64,000 nt of DNA from Demequina sp. NBRC 110054 (GCF_002090115.1 NZ_BBRK01000006.1:62001-126000); one strand, 5' to 3'. Shown: positions 1-9,228, numbered from the stretch's first letter. Made by a program: numbers and translations. The notes: generated by a model from the letters alone, not told the origin.

Positions 1-624
1 CGAGAACGAGTAGCCGCGGTCGGGCGTCACGTTGATCTCGATGGTCTGCTCGTCGAGCCCGAGCAGCGGGATCGCGTCGGCACCGGGCACGAGCGCGTCG
101 GAAGGCACGGAGACGCCCGCGAAAACCTCGGACGAGCCCGAAGGCGACGCGAGCACGATGATGCCCGAGTGGTCGTCCCCGAGGCCGAGCTCCTTGGACG
201 AGCAGATCATGCCGTCCGACCAGTGACCGTACGTCTTGCGGCCGCCGATCGGGAACGGCCCGGGCAGCACGCCGCCGGGCAGCACGCAGACCACGTAGTC
301 GCCCTCGACGAAGTTGTGCGCACCGCAGACGATGCCCTTCGACGCCGGGTACTCGACCTTGTGGTCGGGCTTGTGGCCCGGCCCCTCAGGATCGTTGTGC
401 TCGCCGACATCCACGCGGCAGTAGTTGATGGTCTTGCCGTTGGACTGCTCCTCCTTCACCAAGGAGAGAACGCGGCCGATGACGAGCGGCCCCGTGACGG
501 AGCCGCCCTCGATGCCCTCCTCCTCGAGGCCGACCTTGACGAGCGCGGCGGCCACGTCGGACGCGGTGGAACCGGGCAGCAGGTCGACGGACTCCTCGAG
601 CCACTTCAGCGGAATCTTGGGCAT
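1..624 (-). CDS. pheT: phenylalanyl-tRNA synthetase beta subunit (N-terminal part)
   Basis: Large subunit of the cytoplasmic (alpha-beta)2 phenylalanyl-tRNA synthetase, which charges tRNA-Phe. Only the first 208 codons are present; the gene runs off the left edge. The protein starts MPKIPLKWLEESVDL, the usual PheT opening. It continues into the EMAP/OB-type tRNA-binding domain (about residues 42-155, with VCGAHNFVEGDYVV) and the start of the B3/B4 region. The ATG begins one base after the pheS stop codon, so the two subunits are translationally coupled. Nothing abnormal is seen in the visible part. Confidence 0.96.
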   Translation of the reverse strand, partial: MPKIPLKWLEESVDLLPGSTASDVAAALVKVGLEEEGIEGGSVTGPLVIGRVLSLVKEEQSNGKTINYCRVDVGEHNDPEGPGHKPDHKVEYPASKGIVCGAHNFVEGDYVVCVLPGGVLPGPFPIGGRKTYGHWSDGMICSSKELGLGDDHSGIIVLASPSGSSEVFAGVSVPSDALVPGADAIPLLGLDEQTIEINVTPDRGYSFS

Positions 625-625
625 G

Positions 626-1775
<1,150 letters not shown>

Positions 1776-1795
1776 TGCGGCCGCGTGCGGATTCA

Positions 1796-1818
1796 GGCCA
1801 GGCGGTCCTCGCCTGGCC
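1796..1818 (-). terminator. hairpin after the leader ORF, upstream of pheS
   Basis: Perfect inverted repeat: arms GGCCAGGCG and CGCCTGGCC around a 5-nt loop. On the minus strand the 5' arm starts with the last base of the small ORF's TAG stop codon. No U-tract follows, which is common in high-GC actinobacteria. It could end the short leader transcript, or act as an attenuator if transcription continues into pheST. Confidence 0.5.
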
Positions 1819-1910
1819 TACATAAACAGCGAAGGTGCGGGGCGGCTCTGCGCGCCCGACTCCCGAGGCACGGCGGCGCCCGCGACAGGGGCGCTCGGCT
1901 GCGTGCTCAT
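1818..1910 (-). CDS. possible 30-aa leader peptide ORF upstream of pheST
   Basis: A short ORF in the pheS leader region encodes 30 residues beginning MSTQPSAPVAGAAV and ending PAPSLFM. It has no Shine-Dalgarno. A -10 element TAAGGT ends 7 nt before the ATG, the arrangement seen at several other genes here, so a leaderless mRNA is likely. The penultimate codon is TTT, the rare Phe codon in this GC-rich genome, directly before the stop codon and the hairpin at 1796-1818. This resembles an attenuation leader for a Phe-related operon, but there is only one Phe codon. No homologue is recognised; it may be a chance ORF. Confidence 0.35.
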   Translation of the reverse strand: MSTQPSAPVAGAAVPRESGAQSRPAPSLFM

Positions 1911-1917
1911 GGATGCC

Positions 1918-1923
1918 ACCTTA
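1918..1923 (-). promoter_or_regulatory. -10 element TAAGGT, leaderless spacing
   Basis: TANNNT hexamer separated by 7 nt from the ATG of the 30-aa ORF. No clear -35 was identified. Confidence 0.35.
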
Positions 1924-1928
1924 GCAAT

Positions 1929-1991
1929 GGACGATGCGTCAGTCACCGGGCACCGGGACGATGCGTCGCTCCCCGGGCCACGGACGATGCG
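1929..1991. repeat. three copies of the 10-mer GGACGATGCG
   Basis: Exact copies at 1929-1938, 1956-1965 and 1982-1991, spaced 27 and 26 bp, in the 305-bp gap between pheS and the first GGDEF gene. The rest of that gap holds the small ORF, hairpin and pheS promoter. The same 10-mer recurs about 20 times in the window. Confidence 0.8.
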
Positions 1992-2019
1992 GCACCCGGG
2001 CAGGTGGGGACGACCCGGA

Positions 2020-3549
2020 TCAGTGCTCGGAGGCCGGAGGCACGGCCTCGTATGCGGTCCCCTTCTCGTCCTGGCGTCCCTCAACCATCGCGCCGTCCGC
2101 GGCGCGCACGAGCCGGTCCAGGCGCCGCTCTCCCCCGTGGGTCGTCGCCCATCCCGCACTCACGCCGACCGCGATCTCTCCCACGACGACCTCGGAGTCC
2201 ACGCATGCCTTGAGCTCGAGGTCGGCGAGCGAGCGGAAGCGCTCGACAGTCTCCGAGGCGTCCTCATCGTCACCGAGCCAGTGCACGAGCGCGAACTCGT
2301 CGCCGCCGGTGCGGGCCACGACGTCGCGGGGTCCCGCGGCGCCCGTGAGCGCGTCGCCGACGATCTGCAGCGCGGCGTCGCCCGCGTCGTGGCCGATGAC
2401 GTCGTTCACCTGCTTGAAGCCGTCCAGGTCGAACACGACGACGAGCACGTGAGCGCCGCGTCGTCCCGCCGCTGCGAGGATGTCCTTGCCGCGGACGTGG
2501 AAGTGATGGCGGTTGGCGAGCCCGGTGACGGCGTCGGTGCGCGCGAGCGCGGAGATCTCCCCCGCGGGCCTGCGCAGCACCCAGGCGACCGCGCCGAAGA
2601 CCGCGACGAGGATCAGCACGAGCGCGGTGTAGAAGGTCATGGTGTGCGCGACCGCGGCCGCCGACGGCACGACCTCGTCGGCGCTCGCGCACAGCACGAG
2701 CGTCCAGCCGAGGCCCGAGTCGGTGCTCACGGTGCGCGTGTAGTAGACCCAGTTGCCGTCGACCGCGACGGAGCCCTCGTCCACCGCCGTCGACATGAGG
2801 TCCTCGGGCACCTGGACGTCCTCACCTGCGATGAGCTCGCCCTCGGGCGAGTAGACAGCGACCTGTCCGACCTCGACAGCCTTCGTGTCCGCGAGCGCCT
2901 CGTCGAGCATGTCGATGTCGATCGCCGCCTGCACCGTGGCGATGAGCTCGCCGTCATCGTCGTAGACCGAGAGCCGGCTCGGGACCGCGAGTCCTCGCTC
3001 CGAACCGATGGGCTGAGGCTCGCCGCGGACGATCTCGCCCTGCTCGACGGGCTCAAGGTCGAGGATCGCCTTGCTCGGCGGGTTCGCGATGGCGCCCTGG
3101 GCGGTGAAGAACGAGTTGAAGTGGATGCCCTCGACGGTGCCGTCCGCATGACGCCCCACGAAGGCGAAGCCGCCCTCGACGCGGTACATCCCCGCGAACG
3201 TCCCGTCGGCCACCTCGACCTGCATCGAGCCGACCTCGTCGAACGACAGCATCGCGGTCGCGAGCATCGTCGCGACGTCCGCCGGCTCAAGCAGCGTCGG
3301 GTCAGCATAGATCCCCGAGCGCAGCGCGGTCAGCACCAGGTCCGCAGGCAATGAGGACTCGACGAGCTGCGCGGCGGCGGCGTCCCCGATCACCTGAACG
3401 GCCTCCGAAGTCACCGTCTGCGCCTCCTCGGAGACGTCGGCGCGCACGAACAGCGACGAGCCCGCGATCACGGTGAGCACCACGAGGGCGACCACCACGA
3501 CCCACGCGAAGGGATCGCGCAGCCTCTCCCGGATCCTTCCTTCAGCCAT
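2020..3549 (-). CDS. membrane-bound diguanylate cyclase (GGDEF), paralogue 1
   Basis: Predicted diguanylate cyclase making c-di-GMP from two GTP, 509 residues. Layout: TM helix (about 14-35), extracytoplasmic sensor region (about 40-300, dCache-like by length and position), second TM (about 306-325), cytoplasmic GGDEF domain. The domain has DLDGFKQVND for metal and guanine binding and an intact GGDEF signature at about 415-419. The inhibitory I-site position reads GPRD rather than RxxD, so product inhibition may be missing. The chosen ATG (3549) has a GGGGGA ribosome binding site; an ATG 36 codons upstream opens a low-complexity Arg-rich stretch and was rejected. It is the most divergent of four adjacent paralogues. 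Confidence 0.9.
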   Translation of the reverse strand: MAEGRIRERLRDPFAWVVVVALVVLTVIAGSSLFVRADVSEEAQTVTSEAVQVIGDAAAAQLVESSLPADLVLTALRSGIYADPTLLEPADVATMLATAMLSFDEVGSMQVEVADGTFAGMYRVEGGFAFVGRHADGTVEGIHFNSFFTAQGAIANPPSKAILDLEPVEQGEIVRGEPQPIGSERGLAVPSRLSVYDDDGELIATVQAAIDIDMLDEALADTKAVEVGQVAVYSPEGELIAGEDVQVPEDLMSTAVDEGSVAVDGNWVYYTRTVSTDSGLGWTLVLCASADEVVPSAAAVAHTMTFYTALVLILVAVFGAVAWVLRRPAGEISALARTDAVTGLANRHHFHVRGKDILAAAGRRGAHVLVVVFDLDGFKQVNDVIGHDAGDAALQIVGDALTGAAGPRDVVARTGGDEFALVHWLGDDEDASETVERFRSLADLELKACVDSEVVVGEIAVGVSAGWATTHGGERRLDRLVRAADGAMVEGRQDEKGTAYEAVPPASEH

Positions 3550-3575
3550 CGCAGCGTCCCCCTTGCCGCGGCCGG

Positions 3576-4046
3576 TCAGCCTAGAGCGCCCGTGAACACG
3601 AGGACGACGACCGCACCCGCCGCGGTGTTGGCGAGCGGAAGGGCCGCGCGCATCCACACCGGCATGTCGGGATTCTTCACGACCATGATGGACATGAAGA
3701 ACAGCAGCAGCGCGAGCACCATGCCGATGGTCCCCGGGACGGTGCCGAACAGCGCGGTGACCAGCAGGAGCAGCGGCGCGAACATGGTCACGCGCGCGAC
3801 CATCGGCACGTGGTCGCCGAGCCCGACGACGGGCTCGCCGTCGACCACGACCTTCTGGAAGCCGGGAAGCAGCCCCCGCAGGCGGATCTCCGCGGTGCGT
3901 CCACCGCTCACCGGAACGGCGAACACGCCCTTCTTGGGGCGCACCGGCTCGCCGTCGAGCAGCACCTTCGCGGTGACGCCGTGGCGGCCCTCCACCTCGA
4001 CCTTGCCGCGCGCGCCTCGCACGTCGATCCGCACCGTGTTATCCAT
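3576..4046 (-). CDS. small membrane protein of unknown function
   Basis: 156 residues; family not recognised. The N-terminal ~75 residues look beta-rich and soluble (MDNTVRIDVRGARGKVEVEG). The second half is hydrophobic, with about three TM segments (roughly 85-104, 106-120 and 133-153). The ATG has a strong GAGGAGGATCC ribosome binding site, and a -10-like TAGCCT lies upstream. It sits 26 bp before GGDEF paralogue 1 in the same direction, so the two are probably cotranscribed. A link to c-di-GMP signalling is inference from position only. Confidence 0.75.
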   Translation of the reverse strand: MDNTVRIDVRGARGKVEVEGRHGVTAKVLLDGEPVRPKKGVFAVPVSGGRTAEIRLRGLLPGFQKVVVDGEPVVGLGDHVPMVARVTMFAPLLLLVTALFGTVPGTIGMVLALLLFFMSIMVVKNPDMPVWMRAALPLANTAAGAVVVLVFTGALG

Positions 4047-4109
4047 GGATCCTCCTCAGACTGCGCCCGAGGCTACCAGTGAGGGCCCGCCGCGCCCCAG
4101 GCCCCTGCC

Positions 4110-5696
4110 TCATCGCGTCGCGGCGTACGAGTGCGACTTCGCGCGGCGCTTGCCCTCGACGAGGGCCTGATCGGCCTCCCGCACGAGCTCCTCGATGGCC
4201 TCCCGCCCGGTGAGCGACCGCGTGCCGCCGGCGGTCACCCCGAGGCCCGGCACGTCAGGGAAGAGCGTGACGAGCGCATCCTCGGCCGTGTCCCGCAGCC
4301 TCTCCATCGCGGCCACGCCCAAGGTGTCATCGGGCATCGCAAGCAGGGCGACGAACTCGTCGCCTCCCCATCGCGCGACCAGGTCCGGCCCTCGCGCATG
4401 GTTCCTGAGCGCCTTGCCGACTGCCTCGAGCCCGGCGTCGCCGGCCTTGTGTCCGCGCGCGTCGTTGAGCGCCTTGAAGTTGTCGAGGTCGAGCACGACC
4501 ACGCACACGTGGCCGCCTTCCCGGTGCGCGTTCGCGATGACCTGAGGGGCGAGGTGCGTGAACCGACGGCGCGTGAGCAACCTTGTCAGACCGTCCTCAT
4601 AGGCGGCGCTCCGCATCTGCCGCAGCGGCTTCCAGATGATCGCATACACGATCGCCGCGAGCAGCAGCACAAGGAACATGCCCGCCGTGACCCACCTGAA
4701 CACCGTCGCGAGATGCACGATCCCGGGGGCGAGTGAGGAATCCGTCGCCCGGAAGTGCAGGATCCACGGAACCCCGAGGTCGTTGAGCCCACGCTCGGCG
4801 GTGTGGAGGTCGCCGTCGGTGCCGATCTGCACTGCGATGTCGTATGGAGTCGCGCGCTCGGACGGGTCGAGGCCGAAGCCGGCGCTGCTCAGCCCACCGT
4901 CCTCGTCGAAGCCCGCGGCGATCCGTTCGCCGAGCTCGGTCGGGCCGGTCATCACGCGTCGGTCGCCGTCGAGCAGGAAGATCTCCCCGTCGCTGCCGAG
5001 CGGCAGCGCGTTGAGGTCCTCCTGAAGCGACTCGAGCGGGAAGTCTGTGCCGACGATCGCCTCGATCTCGCCGTCATCGTCGAGCACACGCTGTGCGGCC
5101 CAGGCACCTCCGACGCCGGTGATCGGACGGAGCGCGGGCTGCGTCCACACGAGCTCGTACGAGGGCGCGGCGGCCTCCCAGAAGCCGAGCTCCGTGCCTC
5201 CGACGGCCCAGTCGTACGACTCGTCCGCGATGGGCTCGAGGTCCATGTTGTAGCCCGTCAGGACGTAGGAGCCGTCGGTCGCGTCGGCGGTCGCGGTCAC
5301 ATACGCGTAGCCGCTCCCCTCCCACGCGGGCACGACGGCGACGAAGGAGTCGTCCGGATAGGCCACGGCGATCACCCGCAGGCGCGAGTCGGCGGCGACG
5401 ATCACCAGCAGGCGGTCGGCGATCTCCTCCCTCGTGGGCGAGTCCCTGTCGATCCACCTCGCCACGGCGTCGGTGGTCTGCTCGGAGGCCTCCACGTACT
5501 CGGCCACCTGGGCGGTCGAGCTCTCCGCGACATACGCGAACGCCTCGGCGAGGGCCGTCTCGACGCCCTCGCGCGCGACCCCGCCAGTCCAGATCGCGAC
5601 GGCGAGGTGGGCGAGCAGCACCAGGTCGGCGAGCAGCAGACCGATCACGAACGTGTGCCGGCGAGTCCGGCGTCGTGGCTGGCTGCGTGCGATCAC
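4110..5696 (-). CDS. membrane-bound diguanylate cyclase (GGDEF), paralogue 2
   Basis: Predicted c-di-GMP synthase of 528 residues. Layout: short Arg-rich cytoplasmic start, TM helix (about 18-38), dCache-type extracytoplasmic sensor (conserved GFWEAAAPSYELVWTQ), second TM near 335-355, GGDEF domain. The active site is complete (DLDNFKALND, GGDEF). The I-site RGPD is present, so feedback inhibition is expected. The C-terminal tail EGKRRAKSHSYAA is shared with paralogues 3 and 4. The start is a GTG 6 nt after a TAGGTT -10 element; another in-frame GTG at 5702 abuts that hexamer and is less likely. Confidence 0.9.
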   Translation of the reverse strand: MIARSQPRRRTRRHTFVIGLLLADLVLLAHLAVAIWTGGVAREGVETALAEAFAYVAESSTAQVAEYVEASEQTTDAVARWIDRDSPTREEIADRLLVIVAADSRLRVIAVAYPDDSFVAVVPAWEGSGYAYVTATADATDGSYVLTGYNMDLEPIADESYDWAVGGTELGFWEAAAPSYELVWTQPALRPITGVGGAWAAQRVLDDDGEIEAIVGTDFPLESLQEDLNALPLGSDGEIFLLDGDRRVMTGPTELGERIAAGFDEDGGLSSAGFGLDPSERATPYDIAVQIGTDGDLHTAERGLNDLGVPWILHFRATDSSLAPGIVHLATVFRWVTAGMFLVLLLAAIVYAIIWKPLRQMRSAAYEDGLTRLLTRRRFTHLAPQVIANAHREGGHVCVVVLDLDNFKALNDARGHKAGDAGLEAVGKALRNHARGPDLVARWGGDEFVALLAMPDDTLGVAAMERLRDTAEDALVTLFPDVPGLGVTAGGTRSLTGREAIEELVREADQALVEGKRRAKSHSYAATR

Positions 5697-5702
5697 GGCC
5701 AC

Positions 5703-5708
5703 AACCTA
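5703..5708 (-). promoter_or_regulatory. -10 element TAGGTT for GGDEF paralogue 2
   Basis: TANNNT hexamer, 6 nt before the GTG at 5696; no Shine-Dalgarno. This favours a leaderless mRNA and fixes the start choice. Confidence 0.45.
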
Positions 5709-5736
5709 GAGCAGCGAGAGCGGCGAGCACACCCCT

Positions 5737-5773
5737 GTGTGGCAACTCTCACCCTCGCTCATCAGGCGTTTCT
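5737..5773 (-). promoter_or_regulatory. conserved 37-bp upstream element, copy A
   Basis: Matches 9154-9190 at 28 of 37 positions by hand alignment. On the plus strand the shared core is AAC, TCACC, GCTCA, CAGGC and TTTC with fixed gaps. Each copy lies about 29 bp upstream of the -10 element of a GGDEF gene (paralogues 2 and 4). It may be an activator or operator site, or residual identity from gene duplication. Confidence 0.45.
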
Positions 5774-5833
5774 TGTCCGCGTGTGCTGGGGCGTGCCGCA
5801 GCAAGGGGCCGAGCGTGCTGCCGGCGCGCGAGG

Positions 5834-7420
5834 TCACGGGTGCGCGGCGTAGGACCTCGACTTCGCGTGCTGCTTGCCCTCGACGAGCGCCTCATCCGCG
5901 AGCGTGATGAGCTCCTCGACGTCGTCCCACGCGCCCGCCGCGGGCGCGCCTCCCGCAGTGACCCCAAGGCCGTGCTGCTTGGGGAACGCGGTGTCGAGCG
6001 CGTCGGCCACCCCCGCGCGGAGCCTTTCCATCGCGGCCTCGCCCGTCGCGGCGTCCGGGACCATGAGCAGCGCGACGAACTCGTCGCCTCCCCACCGCGA
6101 GACCAGGTCCTTGCGACGCACCTCGGCCTCCATCGCACGCCCCACCTCCGTGAGCGCGGCGTCTCCCGCATCGTGCCCTTGGGCGTCGTTGAGCTCCTTG
6201 AAGTTGTCGAGGTCAAGCACGACCACGTAGGCGATGCCTCCCGCACGGTTGGCCTCGAGGATCGTCGCCGACGCGAGCTCGATGAAGCGGCCGCGGCGCA
6301 GCAGCCCCGTGAGCGAGTCCGTGTACGCGGCGCTGCGCATCTCCGAGAACGGCCGCCACAGCACGAAGAACAGCGCGGAGGCGCCGATCACCATCCCGAA
6401 GAGGATCGCGGCCGCCCAGGCGAGCGCGCCCTGCAACGTGATGACCTCGGGCGAGATCTCGTCGTCGATCGCCCTCACGTGCAGGATCCAGCCCACCCCG
6501 AGCGACTCGAGACCCACCTCGGCCGTGCGCACGTCGCCGTCGAAGCCGAGCTGAATCGTCGCGTCCTCCGGCGTCGCGACGGCGGACGTGGTGAGGCTCA
6601 GCGCCTTGTCATCGACCAGGCCACCAGTCTCGAACGCGTCCTCGAGGTCCGCCCGCAGCATCTCGGGAGCAACGAGCACACGCCGCTGGCTGTCGAGCAC
6701 GTACACGCCGGCGCTGTCGCCGAGCGAGACGGCGTTGACCGCCTCGGCGAGCGAGTCGAGCGTGAAGTCCGAGGCGACGACCGCGACCACGTTGCCCGCA
6801 TCGTCCCGCACCGCCTGCGCCGCCCACGACCCGATGTCGCCGTTGAGCGCCTTGCGCGCGGGGTCGGTCCACACGAGCGCATCGGCGGACGCGGCGGTGG
6901 ACCAGAACCCGAGCTCCTCAGCGTCGAGCTCCCCCTCCTGCTCGGAGGCGCTCACCCGAACCAGGCCGCTCGAGTACTCGGTCGTGCTCTCAGCGCCACC
7001 CAGGCCCGAGCTCGTCACAACGGTGAAGGCCTCCTCCGATGGGAAGATCCCTCTGGTCACGGCGACCCACGAGCCGTCCGGGTACGCGACCGCGACGGTC
7101 CGCAGGGTCGAGTCCACGGCCTCCGCGACGAGCAGCCGGTCGGCGACCTGCGCGGGTGACGGATCGTTCTGGGCGACCCAGCCTGCGAGGCCCGCGGTGG
7201 TGTCCTCGGCGGACCCCAGGTACTCCTCGACGCGCCCCATGGCCGTGTCCGCGGCCGAATCGAGCGCTCCCTCGACGACCCGGTCCACGCCGTTGCCAGC
7301 CAGCGACCCGATCCAGATCGTCACGCCAAGCAGCACGACGAGCATGGTCGCGCTCACGACCGCCCCGGCCCGCACGAGGTCGCGGGACCGTCGCGCGCGC
7401 AGCGGGGAAAGGTGGCTCAT
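5834..7420 (-). CDS. membrane-bound diguanylate cyclase (GGDEF), paralogue 3
   Basis: Predicted diguanylate cyclase of 528 residues. Layout: TM helix (about 17-38), dCache-like extracytoplasmic sensor (conserved AYPDGSWVAV and ELGFWSTA), second TM near 325-345, GGDEF domain. The active site is complete: DLDNFKELND, GGDEF at about 444-448, I-site RRKD. The ATG at 7420 lies 6 nt after a TACGAT hexamer; an ATG 23 codons upstream was rejected because it opens a Pro/Arg stretch before the TM. It ends 137 bp before paralogue 2 starts, in the same direction. Confidence 0.9.
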   Translation of the reverse strand: MSHLSPLRARRSRDLVRAGAVVSATMLVVLLGVTIWIGSLAGNGVDRVVEGALDSAADTAMGRVEEYLGSAEDTTAGLAGWVAQNDPSPAQVADRLLVAEAVDSTLRTVAVAYPDGSWVAVTRGIFPSEEAFTVVTSSGLGGAESTTEYSSGLVRVSASEQEGELDAEELGFWSTAASADALVWTDPARKALNGDIGSWAAQAVRDDAGNVVAVVASDFTLDSLAEAVNAVSLGDSAGVYVLDSQRRVLVAPEMLRADLEDAFETGGLVDDKALSLTTSAVATPEDATIQLGFDGDVRTAEVGLESLGVGWILHVRAIDDEISPEVITLQGALAWAAAILFGMVIGASALFFVLWRPFSEMRSAAYTDSLTGLLRRGRFIELASATILEANRAGGIAYVVVLDLDNFKELNDAQGHDAGDAALTEVGRAMEAEVRRKDLVSRWGGDEFVALLMVPDAATGEAAMERLRAGVADALDTAFPKQHGLGVTAGGAPAAGAWDDVEELITLADEALVEGKQHAKSRSYAAHP

Positions 7421-7426
7421 ACCTGG

Positions 7427-7432
7427 ATCGTA
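7427..7432 (-). promoter_or_regulatory. -10 element TACGAT for GGDEF paralogue 3
   Basis: TANNNT hexamer 6 nt before the ATG at 7420, with no Shine-Dalgarno between. The shared upstream element of paralogues 2 and 4 is absent here. Confidence 0.4.
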
Positions 7433-7517
7433 GGCACAGGGACAATGCGGGGGCGAGGGCCATGCAGGTCGCCGCCCGGGCCGCCGCACCTTTTGCGTCG
7501 AATGTCCGGCGAGACGG

Positions 7518-9113
7518 TCACCGGGTGCCCGCGTACGAGCGCGACTTCTCCTGCTGCTTGCCCTCGATCAGGTGGGCGTCGGCGGTGTCCACGAGCTCGC
7601 GGATGTCGGCGTCACCCGAGCGCGACACGACGACGCCGGCGGTCGCGCCGAGGCCCAGGTCCTCGGGGAAGGACCCGCGGAACGCGGTCTCGCACTCGCT
7701 CCTGAGCCGCTCCGCGACCGACAGGCCGACAGCGTCGTCCTTGAGCCTCACGAGCGCGACGAACTCATCACCACCCCAGCGGCAGACCAGGTCCCCCGAG
7801 CGCACCGCGGCGCTGAGAGCCCGCGCGGCCTCGGTGAGCGACCTGTCCCCGGCCGCGTGGCCCGCCTCGTCGTTGACGCGCTTGAAGTTGTCGAGGTCGA
7901 GCACGACGACCGCGACGGCGGCCCCCGTGCGATGCGCGTCCGCGATCACCTCGGGGGCCAGCTCCAGGAAGCGGCTGCGGCGCAGGAGGCCCGTGAGGCC
8001 GTCCGTGAACGCGGTCCGTCGGATCTGCTTCATGGGACGCCAGTACAGGAAGAAGAGCACCGCGCCGCCCACCAGCACCGTGAACTGTGCGAACGATGCG
8101 ATCTGAATCGTCGTCCTGAGACTGAGGATCTGCGGAGCCAGCTCCTCGTCGACCGCGCGAAGCTGGAGCACCCACGGCACCCCCACCGACTCGAGGCCGA
8201 TCTCCGCCACGTGATACTGGCCGTCGTACGCGAACTGGGCATGCGAGTCGTCCGGCGTCGCCTCGGCCGCGGTCGCCAGGCCAAGGCTCTCGGCGGTCGC
8301 GCGCGCCGTCGACGTCGAGCCGTCCGCCGCGCCTGTCGCGAGATCGGTCGGGGCCGCGACGACACGTCGCTCCGCGTCAAGCACCACCGCACTTCCGTGC
8401 TCACCGAGAGAGACCTCTGCGAGCGCGGAGGACATGCCCTCCACGGGGAAGGACGAGGCGACGACGGCGACGAGCTCACCGTCGCCGTCCCGCGCGGGCT
8501 CGGCGAGCCAGACGCCGTGATCCTCAGATCGAGGGTCGACCTCGTCCGAGACGTACCACAAGGCATCGTCGGAACGCGAGGCCTCCTCCCAGAACGTCAC
8601 CTCGAGCGGCACCCGATTGTCGTCGAGGACGATCGTCTCGACCAGTCGCAGGTCGCTGTCATAGAACTCGGCCGTCTGCGTCAGCCCTTCCCCGACCGTG
8701 GACGTGCTCGCGACCGCAAAGGCGTACTCGTCGCCGTCGCCTCCCACGTCGATCGCCGTCCATGACCCGTCCGGGTACGCGACGACGACCGTGGTGAAGT
8801 GGGGATTGAGTGCGGCACTCGCCAGGAGGACCTCGGTGACCTCGTCGGGAGCCGGTGAGGCGCGCGAGATCCACGCCGCGGTGCCGGAGGTCGCGGACAC
8901 GACCGCCTCGGTGTAGTCCGCGACCCACTCCTGGGCGCTCTCGACCGAACTGGTCATGACCTCGTCGACCGCGTCGGCGACGCCGTTGACCGCCACCCCG
9001 CGCATCCACAGGGCGATCAGGAGCTGCGCGACGAACATGAAGACCATGACGGCGACTCCGAGCGCGAACATGCTGCGCGGGCGCACTCGCCCCTGCGACA
9101 TCAGCTCGGTCAT
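7518..9113 (-). CDS. membrane-bound diguanylate cyclase (GGDEF), paralogue 4
   Basis: Predicted diguanylate cyclase of 531 residues, most similar to paralogues 2 and 3. Layout: TM helix (about 15-38), dCache-like sensor (conserved AYPDGSWTAI), second TM near 325-345, GGDEF domain. The active site is complete: DLDNFKRVND, GGDEF at about 447-451, I-site RSGD. The tail EGKQQEKSRSYAG matches its neighbours. The ATG is 6 nt after TAGCCT, suggesting a leaderless mRNA. No EAL or HD-GYP hydrolase is nearby, so the cluster makes but does not degrade c-di-GMP. Different sensor domains suggest different input signals. Confidence 0.9.
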   Translation of the reverse strand: MTELMSQGRVRPRSMFALGVAVMVFMFVAQLLIALWMRGVAVNGVADAVDEVMTSSVESAQEWVADYTEAVVSATSGTAAWISRASPAPDEVTEVLLASAALNPHFTTVVVAYPDGSWTAIDVGGDGDEYAFAVASTSTVGEGLTQTAEFYDSDLRLVETIVLDDNRVPLEVTFWEEASRSDDALWYVSDEVDPRSEDHGVWLAEPARDGDGELVAVVASSFPVEGMSSALAEVSLGEHGSAVVLDAERRVVAAPTDLATGAADGSTSTARATAESLGLATAAEATPDDSHAQFAYDGQYHVAEIGLESVGVPWVLQLRAVDEELAPQILSLRTTIQIASFAQFTVLVGGAVLFFLYWRPMKQIRRTAFTDGLTGLLRRSRFLELAPEVIADAHRTGAAVAVVVLDLDNFKRVNDEAGHAAGDRSLTEAARALSAAVRSGDLVCRWGGDEFVALVRLKDDAVGLSVAERLRSECETAFRGSFPEDLGLGATAGVVVSRSGDADIRELVDTADAHLIEGKQQEKSRSYAGTR

Positions 9114-9119
9114 GTGCAG

Positions 9120-9125
9120 AGGCTA
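9120..9125 (-). promoter_or_regulatory. -10 element TAGCCT for GGDEF paralogue 4
   Basis: TANNNT hexamer 6 nt before the ATG; no Shine-Dalgarno. Confidence 0.4.
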
Positions 9126-9153
9126 GGGAACCATGCGCGCGCGAGGCGAGCGC

Positions 9154-9190
9154 GTGTGGGAACAATCACCAATGCTCACCAGGCATTTCA
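9154..9190 (-). promoter_or_regulatory. conserved 37-bp upstream element, copy B
   Basis: Partner of 5737-5773, at the same distance (about 29 bp) from the -10 hexamer of GGDEF paralogue 4. It lies between that gene and the upstream methyltransferase. Confidence 0.45.
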
Positions 9191-9206
9191 CGGCTTTGCC
9201 CAGATT

Positions 9207-9228
9207 TGCCCCGGTACCCTCGGGGGCA
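9207..9228 (-). terminator. possible terminator after the rRNA methyltransferase gene
   Basis: 6-bp stem TGCCCC/GGGGCA with a 10-nt loop, about 65 bp after the methyltransferase stop on the minus strand. There is no U-tract, so this is weak. Confidence 0.3.

Noticed and set aside
4110-9113. Loss of catalytic residues in GGDEF paralogues 2-4, because LTGLxNR reads with T or R instead of N
   Set aside because: The guanine-binding Asn lies in the FKxxND segment, which is intact in all four; the NR position is not the catalytic one.
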